NCBI GenBank assembly: GCA_047621325.1
Contig: JBLHLT010000002.1
Span: 165,546 to 229,545, forward strand
Direction: 5' to 3'
From: Bermanella sp047621325
GTDB lineage: Bacteria > Pseudomonadota > Gammaproteobacteria > Pseudomonadales > Oceanobacteraceae
DNA: 64,000 nt
Both the position numbers and the translations under genes were made by a program. The notes beneath the pieces are model-generated. The model searched no databases and was not told the origin of the DNA. It saw only the letters and a program-made list of their open reading frames with translations. How positions within the stretch are numbered: the first letter of the stretch is position 1; every line of letters starts with the position of its first letter. This document shows, in pieces, positions 53,131 to 62,653 of this stretch.

Positions 53131-53946
53131 CTAAGACAACAAAAGCGTGCGCCAATCAAAGTCTATTTGGCCTACCGCAAAAAAGCCCGGCACAATCATT
53201 GAGGGTTTGTGGCCGTAGTAAATACGCTCGTATTGCAGCGATACAATATCGCCTCCCACACACCGTAAAATGGCATGGCCTGCGGCGATATCCCATTCAC
53301 TGACATTGCCAAAGCGAGGATAAACCTCACCTTTGCCACTGGCGAGATAAGCTAATTTCAATGCACTGCCAACCGCGATACGTTGGACTGACGCAACTCG
53401 GTGCTCTAACCGATCGCATAAACGACTCAGCGCCTCGGTGCCGTGGCGTTTACTGGCAAATACACGCAGTTGTTTAAGGCCACCAATCTGTTCATTGGGA
53501 TTGCTGGCGTGTAAGCGCACGGCATGACCGTCGCCGATTTTACAAAACGCTTTACCATTGCCACCGTAAAAACATTCATCGGTCACAGGGGCGTAGATTA
53601 AGCCAAACACGGGCTCACCATTTTCGATGAGCGCAATGTTGACAGTAAACTCACCGTGGCGATCAATAAATTCTTTCGTACCATCTAGTGGGTCCACTAG
53701 CCAAAATTGTTTCCAATGGGCGCGTAGGGTTTGTTCTGGGATGTCGGCTTCTTCACTGATAATCGGCACGTCTAAAATTGTGGGTAAACCATCATTGATA
53801 ATATGGTGGGCGGCAAGGTCTGCCTCGGTTAGCGGACTATCGTCTGCTTTTTCAATAATGGTGTATTCACTGCGATTGTAGATGTCTAAAATCGCCGCGC
53901 CCGCGGTACGGGCTAACTCAATAATCGCTGCATAATTTGGTTGCAT
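53131..53946 (-). CDS. cysQ: 3'(2'),5'-bisphosphate nucleotidase
   Basis: The 271-residue member of the inositol monophosphatase superfamily has the metal-binding motifs DSPLTEADLAAH, EEADIP, DPLDGTKEFI and WDIAAGHAIL. CysQ removes PAP formed during sulfate assimilation. It is 28 bp downstream of nudE, as in many gammaproteobacteria. Confidence 0.95.
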   Translation of the reverse strand: MQPNYAAIIELARTAGAAILDIYNRSEYTIIEKADDSPLTEADLAAHHIINDGLPTILDVPIISEEADIPEQTLRAHWKQFWLVDPLDGTKEFIDRHGEFTVNIALIENGEPVFGLIYAPVTDECFYGGNGKAFCKIGDGHAVRLHASNPNEQIGGLKQLRVFASKRHGTEALSRLCDRLEHRVASVQRIAVGSALKLAYLASGKGEVYPRFGNVSEWDIAAGHAILRCVGGDIVSLQYERIYYGHKPSMIVPGFFAVGQIDFDWRTLLLS

Positions 53947-53974
53947 AGTGGCTCTGCTGAGTTTAAAAAAACGA

Positions 53975-54523
53975 TTAGCTACGTGCTGCTAGCCAAGACT
54001 TTGCCATATAAAGCGCGGCAATGGCACGACCTTCTGTGACATCTGCGCGCTGCACTAATGTGTCGATATCATCAAGGGGCCAAGCTACGACGTCTAGTGG
54101 CTCTGGTTCGTCCCCTGGTAGTGATGCTTCGTATAGGTCTAGTGCAATAAGGACATCAATGCCACTTTTCATGTAACTGGGGCTCAGGCTCATCTTTTTT
54201 AGATGGTGCAGCTGTTTAGCACCAAAATGAATCTCTTCTTTTAGCTCACGATTAGCGGCTTGTTCTATGGTTTCACCTAAATCCATGGCTCCTTTGGGCA
54301 GGGTAAGGGTGTAATCTTCGATGCCTGCTCCGTATTCACGTATTAAAAGAACGTCGCCTTTTTCATTGATAGGCACCATCATCACGGCGCCAGAGCCACC
54401 CGGTACCAGTCGTTCATAGGTGCGCTCTACACCATTAGAAAATCTTAAATCCATAGATTCGATGGTAAATAGGCGACTTTCAGCCACAATGTGACGATCT
54501 AATATTTGCGGTTTCTGAGCCAT
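53975..54523 (-). CDS. nudE: ADP compounds hydrolase NudE
   Basis: The 182-residue Nudix hydrolase has the Nudix box GAMDLGETIEQAANRELKEE. It hydrolyses ADP-ribose, Ap3A and NADH-type substrates. I use the ATG of MAQKPQILD; an in-frame ATG would add three residues. It diverges from yrfG across about 60 bp, and cysQ follows; cysQ-nudE and yrfG-hslR-hslO neighbourhoods are typical of gammaproteobacteria. Confidence 0.92.
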   Translation of the reverse strand: MAQKPQILDRHIVAESRLFTIESMDLRFSNGVERTYERLVPGGSGAVMMVPINEKGDVLLIREYGAGIEDYTLTLPKGAMDLGETIEQAANRELKEEIHFGAKQLHHLKKMSLSPSYMKSGIDVLIALDLYEASLPGDEPEPLDVVAWPLDDIDTLVQRADVTEGRAIAALYMAKSWLAARS

Positions 54524-54582
54524 GGTCAACACACTATAATGTAAGAAGAAACGCAGTATGAACCCTAAAAGGCAGCAATTAA

Positions 54583-55257
54583 ATGATCCACTGGAATGAA
54601 ATAGACACCGTTTTACTGGACATGGACGGCACCTTGCTCGATTTGCATTACGATAATTATTTTTGGTTAGAACACCTTCCTCAAAAATACGCCGAGCACC
54701 ACGGCATGGATAAAGCCCAAGCGTTGGCCAAATTAACCAAACAAATGGCGGATAAACAGGGTCAGCTAGAGTGGTATTGCTTAGATTATTGGAGTGAATT
54801 AACCGGCATGCCCATCAGCGAACTAAAACACGATGTCTCGCACAAAATTCAATTTCGTCCCCATGTCCCTGATTTTCTTGAAGCCGTACGCAAGGCGGGT
54901 AAGCGTAGCGTGATTGTCACCAATGCCCACCGCGACAGCGTTGACTTAAAAATGCAGCACACAGGGTTAGATGGCATGGTTGACCGGATTATAAGTTCCC
55001 ATGATTATGGCTACGCCAAAGAAGACCAGCAGTTTTGGCACAGTCTTTCCCAAGACGAAGACTTTGAAAAATCCCGTGCCGTCCTCATTGATGACAGCCT
55101 TGCTGTGTTAGAATCCGCCAAACGCTACGGCATTGCGCACCTTATGTGTATTCATGAGCCTGATAGCCAAAAGCCAAAGCGCGCCATCACAGATTTCCAT
55201 AGTATTGATGAGTTTACTGACGTCATGCCTGCGCCAAAGGATACCCGTAGTGAGTGA
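54583..55257 (+). CDS. yrfG: GMP/IMP nucleotidase (HAD superfamily)
   Basis: The 224-residue HAD-type phosphatase has the nucleophile motif LLDMDGTLLDL near residue 10, Thr/Ser motif VIVTNAH, Lys-containing region and the acidic motif VLIDDSL. YrfG is the 5'-nucleotidase for GMP and IMP. Its stop overlaps the hslR start (GTG at 55250) by 8 bp. Confidence 0.92.
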   Translation: MIHWNEIDTVLLDMDGTLLDLHYDNYFWLEHLPQKYAEHHGMDKAQALAKLTKQMADKQGQLEWYCLDYWSELTGMPISELKHDVSHKIQFRPHVPDFLEAVRKAGKRSVIVTNAHRDSVDLKMQHTGLDGMVDRIISSHDYGYAKEDQQFWHSLSQDEDFEKSRAVLIDDSLAVLESAKRYGIAHLMCIHEPDSQKPKRAITDFHSIDEFTDVMPAPKDTRSE

Positions 55258-55651
55258 AGTTAAATCGGCAAAAGTTCGCCTAGATAAATGGTTATGGGCA
55301 GCGCGTTTTTTTAAAACCCGCGCCATTGCCAAAGCCGCCGTAGAAGGCGGCAAGGTTTTATACGACGGCCAACGCTGCAAAGTGAGTCGTACGGTGGATG
55401 TGGGCGCGACCCTTAAAATTCGCATGGGGCTGGATGAAAAGACCATAACCGTATTAAAAATCAGTGAACATCGTGGCGGCGCGCCAGTTGCTCAGCTGTT
55501 ATATGAAGAGTCTGCTGACAGCATCAAAAAACGCATGGATGAAGCGGAACGTCGCCGTAAGTTTGCCAATGCGAATCCATTGTTTGATCACAAGCCCAAC
55601 AAAAAAGAGCGTCGCCAAATTCACAAATTTCGCGACGATACGGTTCTTTAA
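55250..55651 (+). CDS. hslR: Heat-shock ribosome-associated protein 15 (Hsp15)
   Basis: The 133-residue protein has an S4 RNA-binding domain (VRLDKWLWAARFFKTRAIAK, then GGKVLYDGQRCK) and a basic C-terminal tail (RRRKFANANPL, KKERRQIHKFR). It binds nascent-chain-blocked 50S subunits. I set the start at GTG 55250, where AAAGG lies 9 nt upstream and length matches the family; a longer in-frame reading is not supported. Overlap with yrfG and proximity to hslO fit a single operon. Confidence 0.9.
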   Translation: MSEVKSAKVRLDKWLWAARFFKTRAIAKAAVEGGKVLYDGQRCKVSRTVDVGATLKIRMGLDEKTITVLKISEHRGGAPVAQLLYEESADSIKKRMDEAERRRKFANANPLFDHKPNKKERRQIHKFRDDTVL

Positions 55652-55673
55652 AACCGAGTACCCAAATGAGTGA

Positions 55674-55691
55674 GCCAAGCTTAGGCTTGGC
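55674..55691 (+). other. Perfect hairpin in the hslR-hslO junction
   Basis: GCCAAGC, loop TTAG, GCTTGGC form a 7-bp stem without a T-run, 20 bp before the preferred hslO start. It could affect hslO translation. If the upstream ATG (55666) were used, the hairpin would be coding. Confidence 0.6.
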
Positions 55692-55710
55692 CAAGACAGA
55701 AGAGAGCCCA

Positions 55711-56598
55711 ATGGCCAGTAACGACATATTGCAACGCTTTACCTTTGATAACTGCCATGTACGTGGTGAGCTGGTGGGTTTAAAACAAACCTTAGCCGAG
55801 ATCTATCAACGTCAGTCTTATCCTGCACCAGTGAACAACCTGCTAGGTGAATTACTGGTCGCCGCGGCATTGTTGAGCGCAACCGTGAAGATAGAAGGTC
55901 TGCTGAGCATACAAGTGCAAACCGACGGCCCAGTGCGATTACTACTGGCCGAGACACGACATGACGGCAAGCTTCGTGGCATTGCTCGCATGGATGAAAC
56001 AACCGATTTAGGCGAAGCCAATTTACTGGGAACAAAAGGCCAATTAATCATCACCATCGAGCCGGATAAAGGCCGCCGTTACCAAGGCATTGTTGCATTA
56101 GAAGAAGGCAGTATTACTAAATCATTAGAAGGATACTTCCGACAGTCTGAGCAACTGGACACACGCTTGTGGATAAACTGCGAAGACGGTGTAGCCGCGG
56201 GATTATTGCTGCAAGAATTACCGGCACTAGGTGAAGTACAAGAAGCCATGGACGTCGATGAAGACGCATGGAACCGTTTAACGCAATTATCCCAAACCCT
56301 GCGCCCAGATGAGCTAATGCATTTAGGCAATGACGACATACTGCATCGCTTGTTCCATGACGAACAAGTGCGCCTGTACGAAGGCCAGCCACTATCCTTT
56401 AACTGCAGCTGTTCGAAAGAACGTTTATCGGTTGCGCTAACTCAGATTGGCTATGCCGAATGCCAAGATATTATTGATGAACAGAAAAAAATCCGCGCCG
56501 ACTGCCAATTCTGTGGTCAGCATTACAGCTTTACGCAAAGCGATGTAAATGGATTGTTTCCGCTAGAAAGTGCTAAAAATGGCAAAGGGTTGCACTAG
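55711..56598 (+). CDS. hslO: Redox-regulated chaperone Hsp33
   Basis: The protein (295 residues from the ATG of MASNDILQRF) has the Hsp33 N-terminal text TFDNCHVRGELVGLKQT and four zinc-binding cysteines near the C-terminus (CSC and CQFC motifs in FNCSCSKERL and RADCQFCGQHY). Oxidation of these cysteines releases zinc and activates the holdase. An in-frame ATG at 55666 would add 15 residues; I prefer the second start because it matches the family's length. It follows hslR. Confidence 0.92.
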   Translation: MASNDILQRFTFDNCHVRGELVGLKQTLAEIYQRQSYPAPVNNLLGELLVAAALLSATVKIEGLLSIQVQTDGPVRLLLAETRHDGKLRGIARMDETTDLGEANLLGTKGQLIITIEPDKGRRYQGIVALEEGSITKSLEGYFRQSEQLDTRLWINCEDGVAAGLLLQELPALGEVQEAMDVDEDAWNRLTQLSQTLRPDELMHLGNDDILHRLFHDEQVRLYEGQPLSFNCSCSKERLSVALTQIGYAECQDIIDEQKKIRADCQFCGQHYSFTQSDVNGLFPLESAKNGKGLH

Positions 56599-56632
56599 TT
56601 TTTCGTCATTTAAAACTGAAGGTATATCTTTG

Positions 56633-56668
56633 AATAATTAATCACCAATAAGGTGGTTAATTATTTCA
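56633..56668 (+). terminator. Terminator after hslO
   Basis: AATAATTAATCACC and GGTGGTTAATTATT form a 14-bp stem (one G:U) with a 5-base loop. The following sequence is T-rich. Confidence 0.75.
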
Positions 56669-56775
56669 TTCACGACGTATGTCTCATCCTCTTGATCATT
56701 TATGTGATTGATTTATTTGATTTTCTCTATAGCATTCGCTGCCGAAAAAAGATTAATCAAAGATAAGGATGTTAG

Positions 56776-59700
56776 ATGATGACTACTCCCTTTAAGGGAA
56801 TTGCTTTTGCTGCGTTTGTTTTATTGCTAACAGCGTGCGGCTCGAAAAGTGATTCCTCTTCCCAAAACAATACCGCCCCCAAAAATACCGGCAATGTTGC
56901 CGTTAATGATTCCGTCATTTCTTTACAACGATTTGAAAGTACATCGTGTGCCAATGGCACCGAAGTTCAAATGGGTATTGATGCCAATGCAAATGGGCGC
57001 TTAGACCCTGATGAAGTAGACCATGCAAGAACAGTGGTTGTGTGCAATGGAGTTGATGGCGTGAGCGGCAAGGACGGCTCTAACAGCTTAATTAATGTCA
57101 CTGACGCCGACAAATTATTATGTGAGTTTGGCGGTAAAACCGTGTCAATTGGTTCAGATACGAACAACAATAACACCTTAGAAATATCAGAAATTAATCA
57201 AACAGAAAGCATTTGTAATCAAAATGCGCCCACCTATACCTCATTAATCAATACCAGCGATGAACCGGTTGGCATTCACTGCCCGGCAGCTGGGGTTAAA
57301 GTCGAAACAGGTTTAGATTTAAATAAAGATGGTCAACTGGCATCTTCAGAAGTACAAAATACAGATTATATTTGTCATGGTGAGAATGGCGTGGGTACTG
57401 GTGATTCGGACCTATCAAACTTATTAATTGAAACAGTGCCCGAGCCATGGGGTGAAAATTGTTTTCATGGTGGCGAGAAACACCAGATTGGACTGGATGA
57501 AAATCAAAATAATTTATTAGATGAGCTTGAAATAATCAGCGCAAGTTATAGTTGTAATTTTAATTCAGCACCTGAAATAGAGTTCCATACAGATTATCAA
57601 TTTCAATCAATAAGTACGCCAAAAGCGATTGCCGGACAGTCTTATAGTATTCGTGTTCGTGCTAATGATTATGATGATGCAGATGGGGCGACTTTATCGG
57701 TAACCAATAAACCAGATTGGATGACGACCACCCAAATTCAGGCTGACATGCTTGAGTTGTCGGGTGTTGTACCAGATGGTATTGATGTCAAGTATATGAT
57801 TGAAGTGAGTGCCACTGATGGTAATGCAACCACACTGCAGTTTTATGAGTTTACAGCAATAGAAGGGCTTCTAATCTCAGCATCCGCTGACGCAATAGTA
57901 GAAGGTAATGAAGGTACAAAAACAACAAGCTTTACGGTTGAGTTATCAAAGGCGCTAGAGCAGACAGTGAAACTTAGCTACCACTTCGAAGGTTCAAATT
58001 CTGTATTTGGCCAAGACTGGCGAGCAGACAACCAGCAAGGCACGTTAGTATTTTTACCCGGTGAAACCAGCAAACAAATAAACATAGAGGTTATAGCCGA
58101 TACCAAACTAGAAGTTTATGAATTCATAACACTTAACCTCTCTGTTCTAGACAACTCGAATTCAGGGTTAGCCATTCTGTCAGGTCCTGCCTATTTAGAA
58201 ATAGTCAATGACGATGGCAATGAAGTGGTATTTGGCAGTGGACAAGAAAACAAAATTGAAGTGATGAGTGCCACAAGTTGGAATGATAACTCTATAAGTT
58301 TTAATGGTGATGCCCCAAGTTGGATGGGAATAAATCAGATTTGTTTTTCTGAAATCATTGATAACAACTATTTGAACAAATGCTCTTATGTATTAACTGG
58401 CTTACTTACTTCTAGCTTAATAGGCGAAACTGGAACTTTTGCGGTCATTATTAATACTCAAAGTGGGCAAAAAGAAGTGGAGTTGACGTATCGTATTACT
58501 GAAGGCGATTCCGATAATGATGGTGTCGTTAACTCTGAAGATGCGTTTCCAAATAATGCTGCAGCACACACAGATACAGACCTAGACGGCATTGGTGATG
58601 AGTGGGAAATTGCACATTTTGAAAACTTAACCACGACCACTAGCAGCAGTGATTTTGATAATAATGGCGTGACCGATTTATCCGCGTTTGTAAATAATAC
58701 CCCTGTACACGACCTTACCTTTAGTTTTGAAAGCGGTGAGTTACCTAACGGCTGGGTGAATACCGGTAATGTGAATTGGATTGTTACCAATGAAAGCAGT
58801 TATGAGGGGCAATATGCCTTAAAAACTGAGCAGCAATTAGAGCCTGGGCAAGTGGCGCGATTAGAGTTTGATATCAGTACGCAGGCCGGTAATTTAAGAA
58901 TGTATACAAGATCAGCATCGGATGCTGATTCCTATGTGAACGGACTTTCCATCCGCGTAGGTAATTATACTGATTCTATTTATGTTAATGGCACTAACTG
59001 GAACTCAACTTATGATCAAATAAATGCAGGAAATCACCATGTAGTTTTTGAATTTAGAAATGACACGGATTATGAAACCAAACCTCAGGTTTATGTCGAT
59101 TTTTTCAATGGTCTAAAAGGTATCGTGCCAGCAGACCGTGATGGTGATGGTGTGGTGAATGCTGATGACCTTTTCCCTGATAATGCAGCGGGTGCGGCTG
59201 ATACTGATAACGATGGCATCGCAGACGAATGGGAAATACAGCATGTAGGTAGCTTGTCACGTATGAATGCTAATACGGATCAAGACAATGATGGATTATC
59301 TGATTTAAATGAATTCAAGCTTGGGTCTCGCCCATTCGATTCAGATTCAGATTATGACGGTGTAAGTGACGGTGAAGATTTATATGTCACAGATAAACGC
59401 TATGCCCGCGATACCGATAACGATGGTCTACCTGACGAATGGGAACTGCAATACTTTTTAACATTAAATGAAACAGACGGCACGCAAGACTCAGATGGTG
59501 ACACGGTACTGGATGCTGAGGAATTTGCTCAGTCTAGTGTGCCAGCACCAGACTCAGATAATGACGGCGTATCGGATGGTTTAGATCTTTATCCAAGTAA
59601 CCCGTTATATGCATTAGATACCGATAAAGACGGCCTACCGGACGAATGGGAGTTGTCATATCGGAGTTCTTTAGACTATTTATATGGCAACAATGATTAC

Positions 59701-61521
59701 GATAATGACTCAAGAAGCGACCTGTTGGAGTTTCAACAAGGCACCAATCCTATCGTTATCAATGTGACTGCCGTGCAAGATGTGCTGGCAGTATCGGCAG
59801 GCAAGAGCGTTACGTTTAACCCGCTGGTAAACGATATATTAGTTTCAACGGATATTGCCGTTAGCACTATCGATTCCCCTTCTGCTGGTGTCTTAGTCAG
59901 CAATGAAGATGGCACTTATACCTATACAGCACCTGAGAATTTTATTGGTCAGACATCTATTCATTACACAATAGAAGATGCACAAACCATTAGTGCCAGT
60001 GTGATTTTAATAAAGATCACCGATCAGCAGTTTGGTCAGGTGGTGAAAATGAAATCTTCATTAAACGGCTGCTCCCATTCAATGGCTTTATATGACGATC
60101 AGTCTTTATACGCTTGGGGTTGTAATGCTTCTGGTCAATTAGGATTGGGTGATAATGTTTCGCAAACTTCTCCGCAATTGATTCGTGGATTCGACGGTGT
60201 GGTGGACTTTGCATTAGGGTCTAACTTTTCTGTTGCTTTAAAAGAAGACGGGACTGTTTGGGTTTGGGGTGACAACAATGGAACGACGCCAAACGTCATT
60301 GCATCGTTAGCCGGTGTTCAAGCAATCGCCGCTGAAAATAGCACCTTGCACGCTTTAAAATCCGACGGTACCGTTTGGTCAGCGTATTACTACAATCTGA
60401 GTTATTCTTCTCAAGTGACTGGTGTTAATACCATTACTGCAATTTCTGCAGGAGCAAACCACTTATTAGCCTTAGATGAGAATGGCCAAATGTGGGCTGA
60501 AGGTCAAAATAGTTATGGTATGTTGGGTAATGGCACTGAAAGTAGCTCGAACGGTGTATTTGTCCCTGTAAGCAAAATTTCTGATGTATCGTCAATTCAT
60601 GCGGGCAGCAATCAAAGTTTTGCAATTAATAACGCTGGTCAAGTATATGCATGGGGAGAGAACGGCAGTTACCAGCTAGGCGATGGCACGTCGACAAAAC
60701 GAAACGTGCCAGTGTTAATTGAGGGTATTGAAAATGTTGTCAGCATTGAAGCTGGAAATAATCACACGTTATTTTTAACAACGGGCCAAGCTTTATACGG
60801 TGCAGGTCAGGGCTGGAATGGTACTTTTGGCGGGCACTTTGATTCAGCCACCACGCCGAAAGTTATTTTTAACAATGGAGTATCGGTAGTAGGTGCAGGC
60901 TCATATAGTTCGTTTGTTGTGATGAATGATGGCAAATCGTTATCAGCTGGGCAAAATTCATATGGTCAATTAGGTGTAGGCACTAAACAAAACAGTAACG
61001 TGTTTAAAGAGATTGATTGGTTAAATGTTGGCGCTGATGCCTTCTTATCCGAGGCTTGGGGCGAGGGTTTTGAGTTTGGCTTTTTACCGCCTTACTGGAG
61101 CAATCCAAATAATAACTGGCTGATCAGTGCGGATGCCTTTACCGGTAATTATTCTCTGAAAACGGTGAGTAACTTAGGTGACTATAACTCTGCATCTGTT
61201 GGTTTAAAAATCACAACAGGTGTTGGTGATATCAGTTTTTCAGTGAAAACCAGTACAGAAGCCGACTACGACGAGCTGATTTTTTATATTGATGATGTAG
61301 AGCAAGCCAGATACAGCGGTGAAATGAATTGGGCAACTACGTTCAACTTTCCTGTAACAGCTGGTCAGCATACCCTTCAGTGGGTTTACCAAAAAGACGG
61401 TGGTACATCAGTGGGGCAAGATTCAGTTTGGATTGATGACATTAAGCTGCCATTGGATACAGACGGAGACGGCGTATTAGATTTAGAAGACTTAAACCCT
61501 AATAATCCATTAATTATGTGA
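56776..61521 (+). CDS. Large modular lipoprotein with Calx-beta, calcium-type and RCC1 repeats
   Basis: The 1581-residue protein starts with a lipoprotein signal (LLLTACGSKS, Cys21) then four EF-hand-like calcium loops (DANANGRLDPDEV, DTNNNNTLEISEI, DLNKDGQLASSEV, DENQNNLLDELEI) at about 65-260. Further domains follow in order: a cadherin-like part near 280-365, a Calx-beta domain near 370-485, two thrombospondin type 3-like clusters (DSDNDGVVNSEDAFP and later copies, about 575-620 and 790-990), a cadherin-like/VCBS part (996-1075), RCC1-like propeller repeats (about 1090-1415) and two carbohydrate-module-like segments (about 645-780, 1430-1550). It ends with a dockerin-like DTDGDGVLDLEDLNPNN. 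It is likely a calcium-stabilised surface adhesin or binding protein. AAGGA precedes the double ATG. Confidence 0.88.
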   Translation: MMTTPFKGIAFAAFVLLLTACGSKSDSSSQNNTAPKNTGNVAVNDSVISLQRFESTSCANGTEVQMGIDANANGRLDPDEVDHARTVVVCNGVDGVSGKDGSNSLINVTDADKLLCEFGGKTVSIGSDTNNNNTLEISEINQTESICNQNAPTYTSLINTSDEPVGIHCPAAGVKVETGLDLNKDGQLASSEVQNTDYICHGENGVGTGDSDLSNLLIETVPEPWGENCFHGGEKHQIGLDENQNNLLDELEIISASYSCNFNSAPEIEFHTDYQFQSISTPKAIAGQSYSIRVRANDYDDADGATLSVTNKPDWMTTTQIQADMLELSGVVPDGIDVKYMIEVSATDGNATTLQFYEFTAIEGLLISASADAIVEGNEGTKTTSFTVELSKALEQTVKLSYHFEGSNSVFGQDWRADNQQGTLVFLPGETSKQINIEVIADTKLEVYEFITLNLSVLDNSNSGLAILSGPAYLEIVNDDGNEVVFGSGQENKIEVMSATSWNDNSISFNGDAPSWMGINQICFSEIIDNNYLNKCSYVLTGLLTSSLIGETGTFAVIINTQSGQKEVELTYRITEGDSDNDGVVNSEDAFPNNAAAHTDTDLDGIGDEWEIAHFENLTTTTSSSDFDNNGVTDLSAFVNNTPVHDLTFSFESGELPNGWVNTGNVNWIVTNESSYEGQYALKTEQQLEPGQVARLEFDISTQAGNLRMYTRSASDADSYVNGLSIRVGNYTDSIYVNGTNWNSTYDQINAGNHHVVFEFRNDTDYETKPQVYVDFFNGLKGIVPADRDGDGVVNADDLFPDNAAGAADTDNDGIADEWEIQHVGSLSRMNANTDQDNDGLSDLNEFKLGSRPFDSDSDYDGVSDGEDLYVTDKRYARDTDNDGLPDEWELQYFLTLNETDGTQDSDGDTVLDAEEFAQSSVPAPDSDNDGVSDGLDLYPSNPLYALDTDKDGLPDEWELSYRSSLDYLYGNNDYDNDSRSDLLEFQQGTNPIVINVTAVQDVLAVSAGKSVTFNPLVNDILVSTDIAVSTIDSPSAGVLVSNEDGTYTYTAPENFIGQTSIHYTIEDAQTISASVILIKITDQQFGQVVKMKSSLNGCSHSMALYDDQSLYAWGCNASGQLGLGDNVSQTSPQLIRGFDGVVDFALGSNFSVALKEDGTVWVWGDNNGTTPNVIASLAGVQAIAAENSTLHALKSDGTVWSAYYYNLSYSSQVTGVNTITAISAGANHLLALDENGQMWAEGQNSYGMLGNGTESSSNGVFVPVSKISDVSSIHAGSNQSFAINNAGQVYAWGENGSYQLGDGTSTKRNVPVLIEGIENVVSIEAGNNHTLFLTTGQALYGAGQGWNGTFGGHFDSATTPKVIFNNGVSVVGAGSYSSFVVMNDGKSLSAGQNSYGQLGVGTKQNSNVFKEIDWLNVGADAFLSEAWGEGFEFGFLPPYWSNPNNNWLISADAFTGNYSLKTVSNLGDYNSASVGLKITTGVGDISFSVKTSTEADYDELIFYIDDVEQARYSGEMNWATTFNFPVTAGQHTLQWVYQKDGGTSVGQDSVWIDDIKLPLDTDGDGVLDLEDLNPNNPLIM

Positions 61522-61575
61522 TCATTAAGGTCTCTATAGTTTAAAACTTTTTAACTATTTAGAGCTGTAAAAACT

Positions 61576-61607
61576 AAACCCACTGCGCAAGCCGTGGGTT
61601 TTTTTAT
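61576..61607. terminator. Terminator between the large lipoprotein and the OMP-like gene
   Basis: AAACCCAC and GTGGGTTT form a stem followed by T7; A-rich sequence upstream would allow use from the other side. Confidence 0.78.
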
Positions 61608-61624
61608 GCCTAAACATTCGCTTA

Positions 61625-62557
61625 TTAAAACGACCAGCTGCCCACTAAGCCAAAGCGATTGGCAATGCGCACGTTTTCTGGGATATACACCGCGACTTGG
61701 TTGCTTGTTTTGTGTTGCTGTTTTTTAAAGTGATACTGGAAGTCATGCACAAACCCTAACGAAATATCGCTTGTGAGCTTGTACATCAGCGAGCTGATGA
61801 TTTCAGTGTGCCAACCGCTGGTAGAGTCAAAGTCTAAGTCAGGGTATAGCGAGTTTTCAATGCGGCTGAATAGTGGCATACCACCTAAAACCGATAATCG
61901 AAGTAGAGTGTTTTGCGTGAGAGGAAAATGAATAGAGCCTCCGGCTTGGATCGAAAACTCACCAAAGGTTTCTTCAACCACAGTATTGCCGCTACAGTCT
62001 CGCTGTGCGGTATCACAGACTAATACGTCATTGTAGTTAAACGAAAATCGCTTAAACGTGCCTAGTGAATACGTGGCACCTACATCCACCGACCACCACA
62101 AATCAGGGTGGTAATGAAACAGAAATTGAGTAGACACCCGTGAGTAAGTAAAGCGATTGGTCTGTACGGTTTGCGGTTCATACACTTGAGTGGCGCCTGG
62201 GTCTGCGCTGCCGTCACCGTCAAGATCGGCAGGGCCAAGAATAGTGTTGGTCAGCTTCCACGTTTCATCCACATGATTAGGAAATAAGGTTGAGATGGCG
62301 TTAATAGAAAAAGACGACTCGCGGCTTACAAAGGTACGCCCGCCCGATAGCAGCACGGTGTTATTGGCTGAGGTATCGGTTTCAAAATTCGCGCCGCCCA
62401 CGCTGATGCTTTCTTTGTAATTAATGTGTTCGCTGCCGATGGCAAAATAGCTAAAACTTTTGGGCTTTTCTAAGAGATCTTTTGGTAAGTCATCCGCAAA
62501 TGCGGATGGGTTGAGAATGCTCACTGCAAGCACGATTAAGGCAATGTGTTTTGCCAT
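61625..62557 (-). CDS. Outer-membrane beta-barrel-like exported protein
   Basis: The 310-residue protein has a signal peptide (MAKHIALIVLAVSILNPSAFA) and then many alternating strand-like segments with aromatic residues (SFSYFAIGSEHINYK, RFTYSRVSTQFLFHYH, WWSVDVGATYSLG, HTEIISSLMYKLTSDISLGF) and a C-terminal aromatic (VGSWSF), all typical of an outer-membrane beta-barrel. A short DLDGDGSADPG loop may bind calcium. I use the ATG at 62557, with AAGGAGG 4 nt upstream; the upstream ATG at 62575 is less likely. Family unknown. Confidence 0.7.
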   Translation of the reverse strand: MAKHIALIVLAVSILNPSAFADDLPKDLLEKPKSFSYFAIGSEHINYKESISVGGANFETDTSANNTVLLSGGRTFVSRESSFSINAISTLFPNHVDETWKLTNTILGPADLDGDGSADPGATQVYEPQTVQTNRFTYSRVSTQFLFHYHPDLWWSVDVGATYSLGTFKRFSFNYNDVLVCDTAQRDCSGNTVVEETFGEFSIQAGGSIHFPLTQNTLLRLSVLGGMPLFSRIENSLYPDLDFDSTSGWHTEIISSLMYKLTSDISLGFVHDFQYHFKKQQHKTSNQVAVYIPENVRIANRFGLVGSWSF

Positions 62558-62593
62558 GAGCCCTCCTTTTGACATCGCTTAAATAGGCATAAA

Positions 62594-62626
62594 AAAACCC
62601 GACTACTTTTAGAGTAGTCGGGTTTT
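62594..62626 (-). terminator. Terminator after the 62.6-64 kb gene
   Basis: AAAACCCGACTACT and AGTAGTCGGGTTTT form a 14-bp stem with TTTAG loop, lying 28 bp past the stop of the partial gene on the minus strand. Confidence 0.9.
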
Positions 62627-62653
62627 AGGTTTATGGCATAAGCCAGTTAACGC

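Noticed and set aside
53106..53303. Plus-strand frame starting in the TGGGACTA repeat
   Set aside because: It lies over the 3' end of cysQ on the opposite strand and has no family resemblance.
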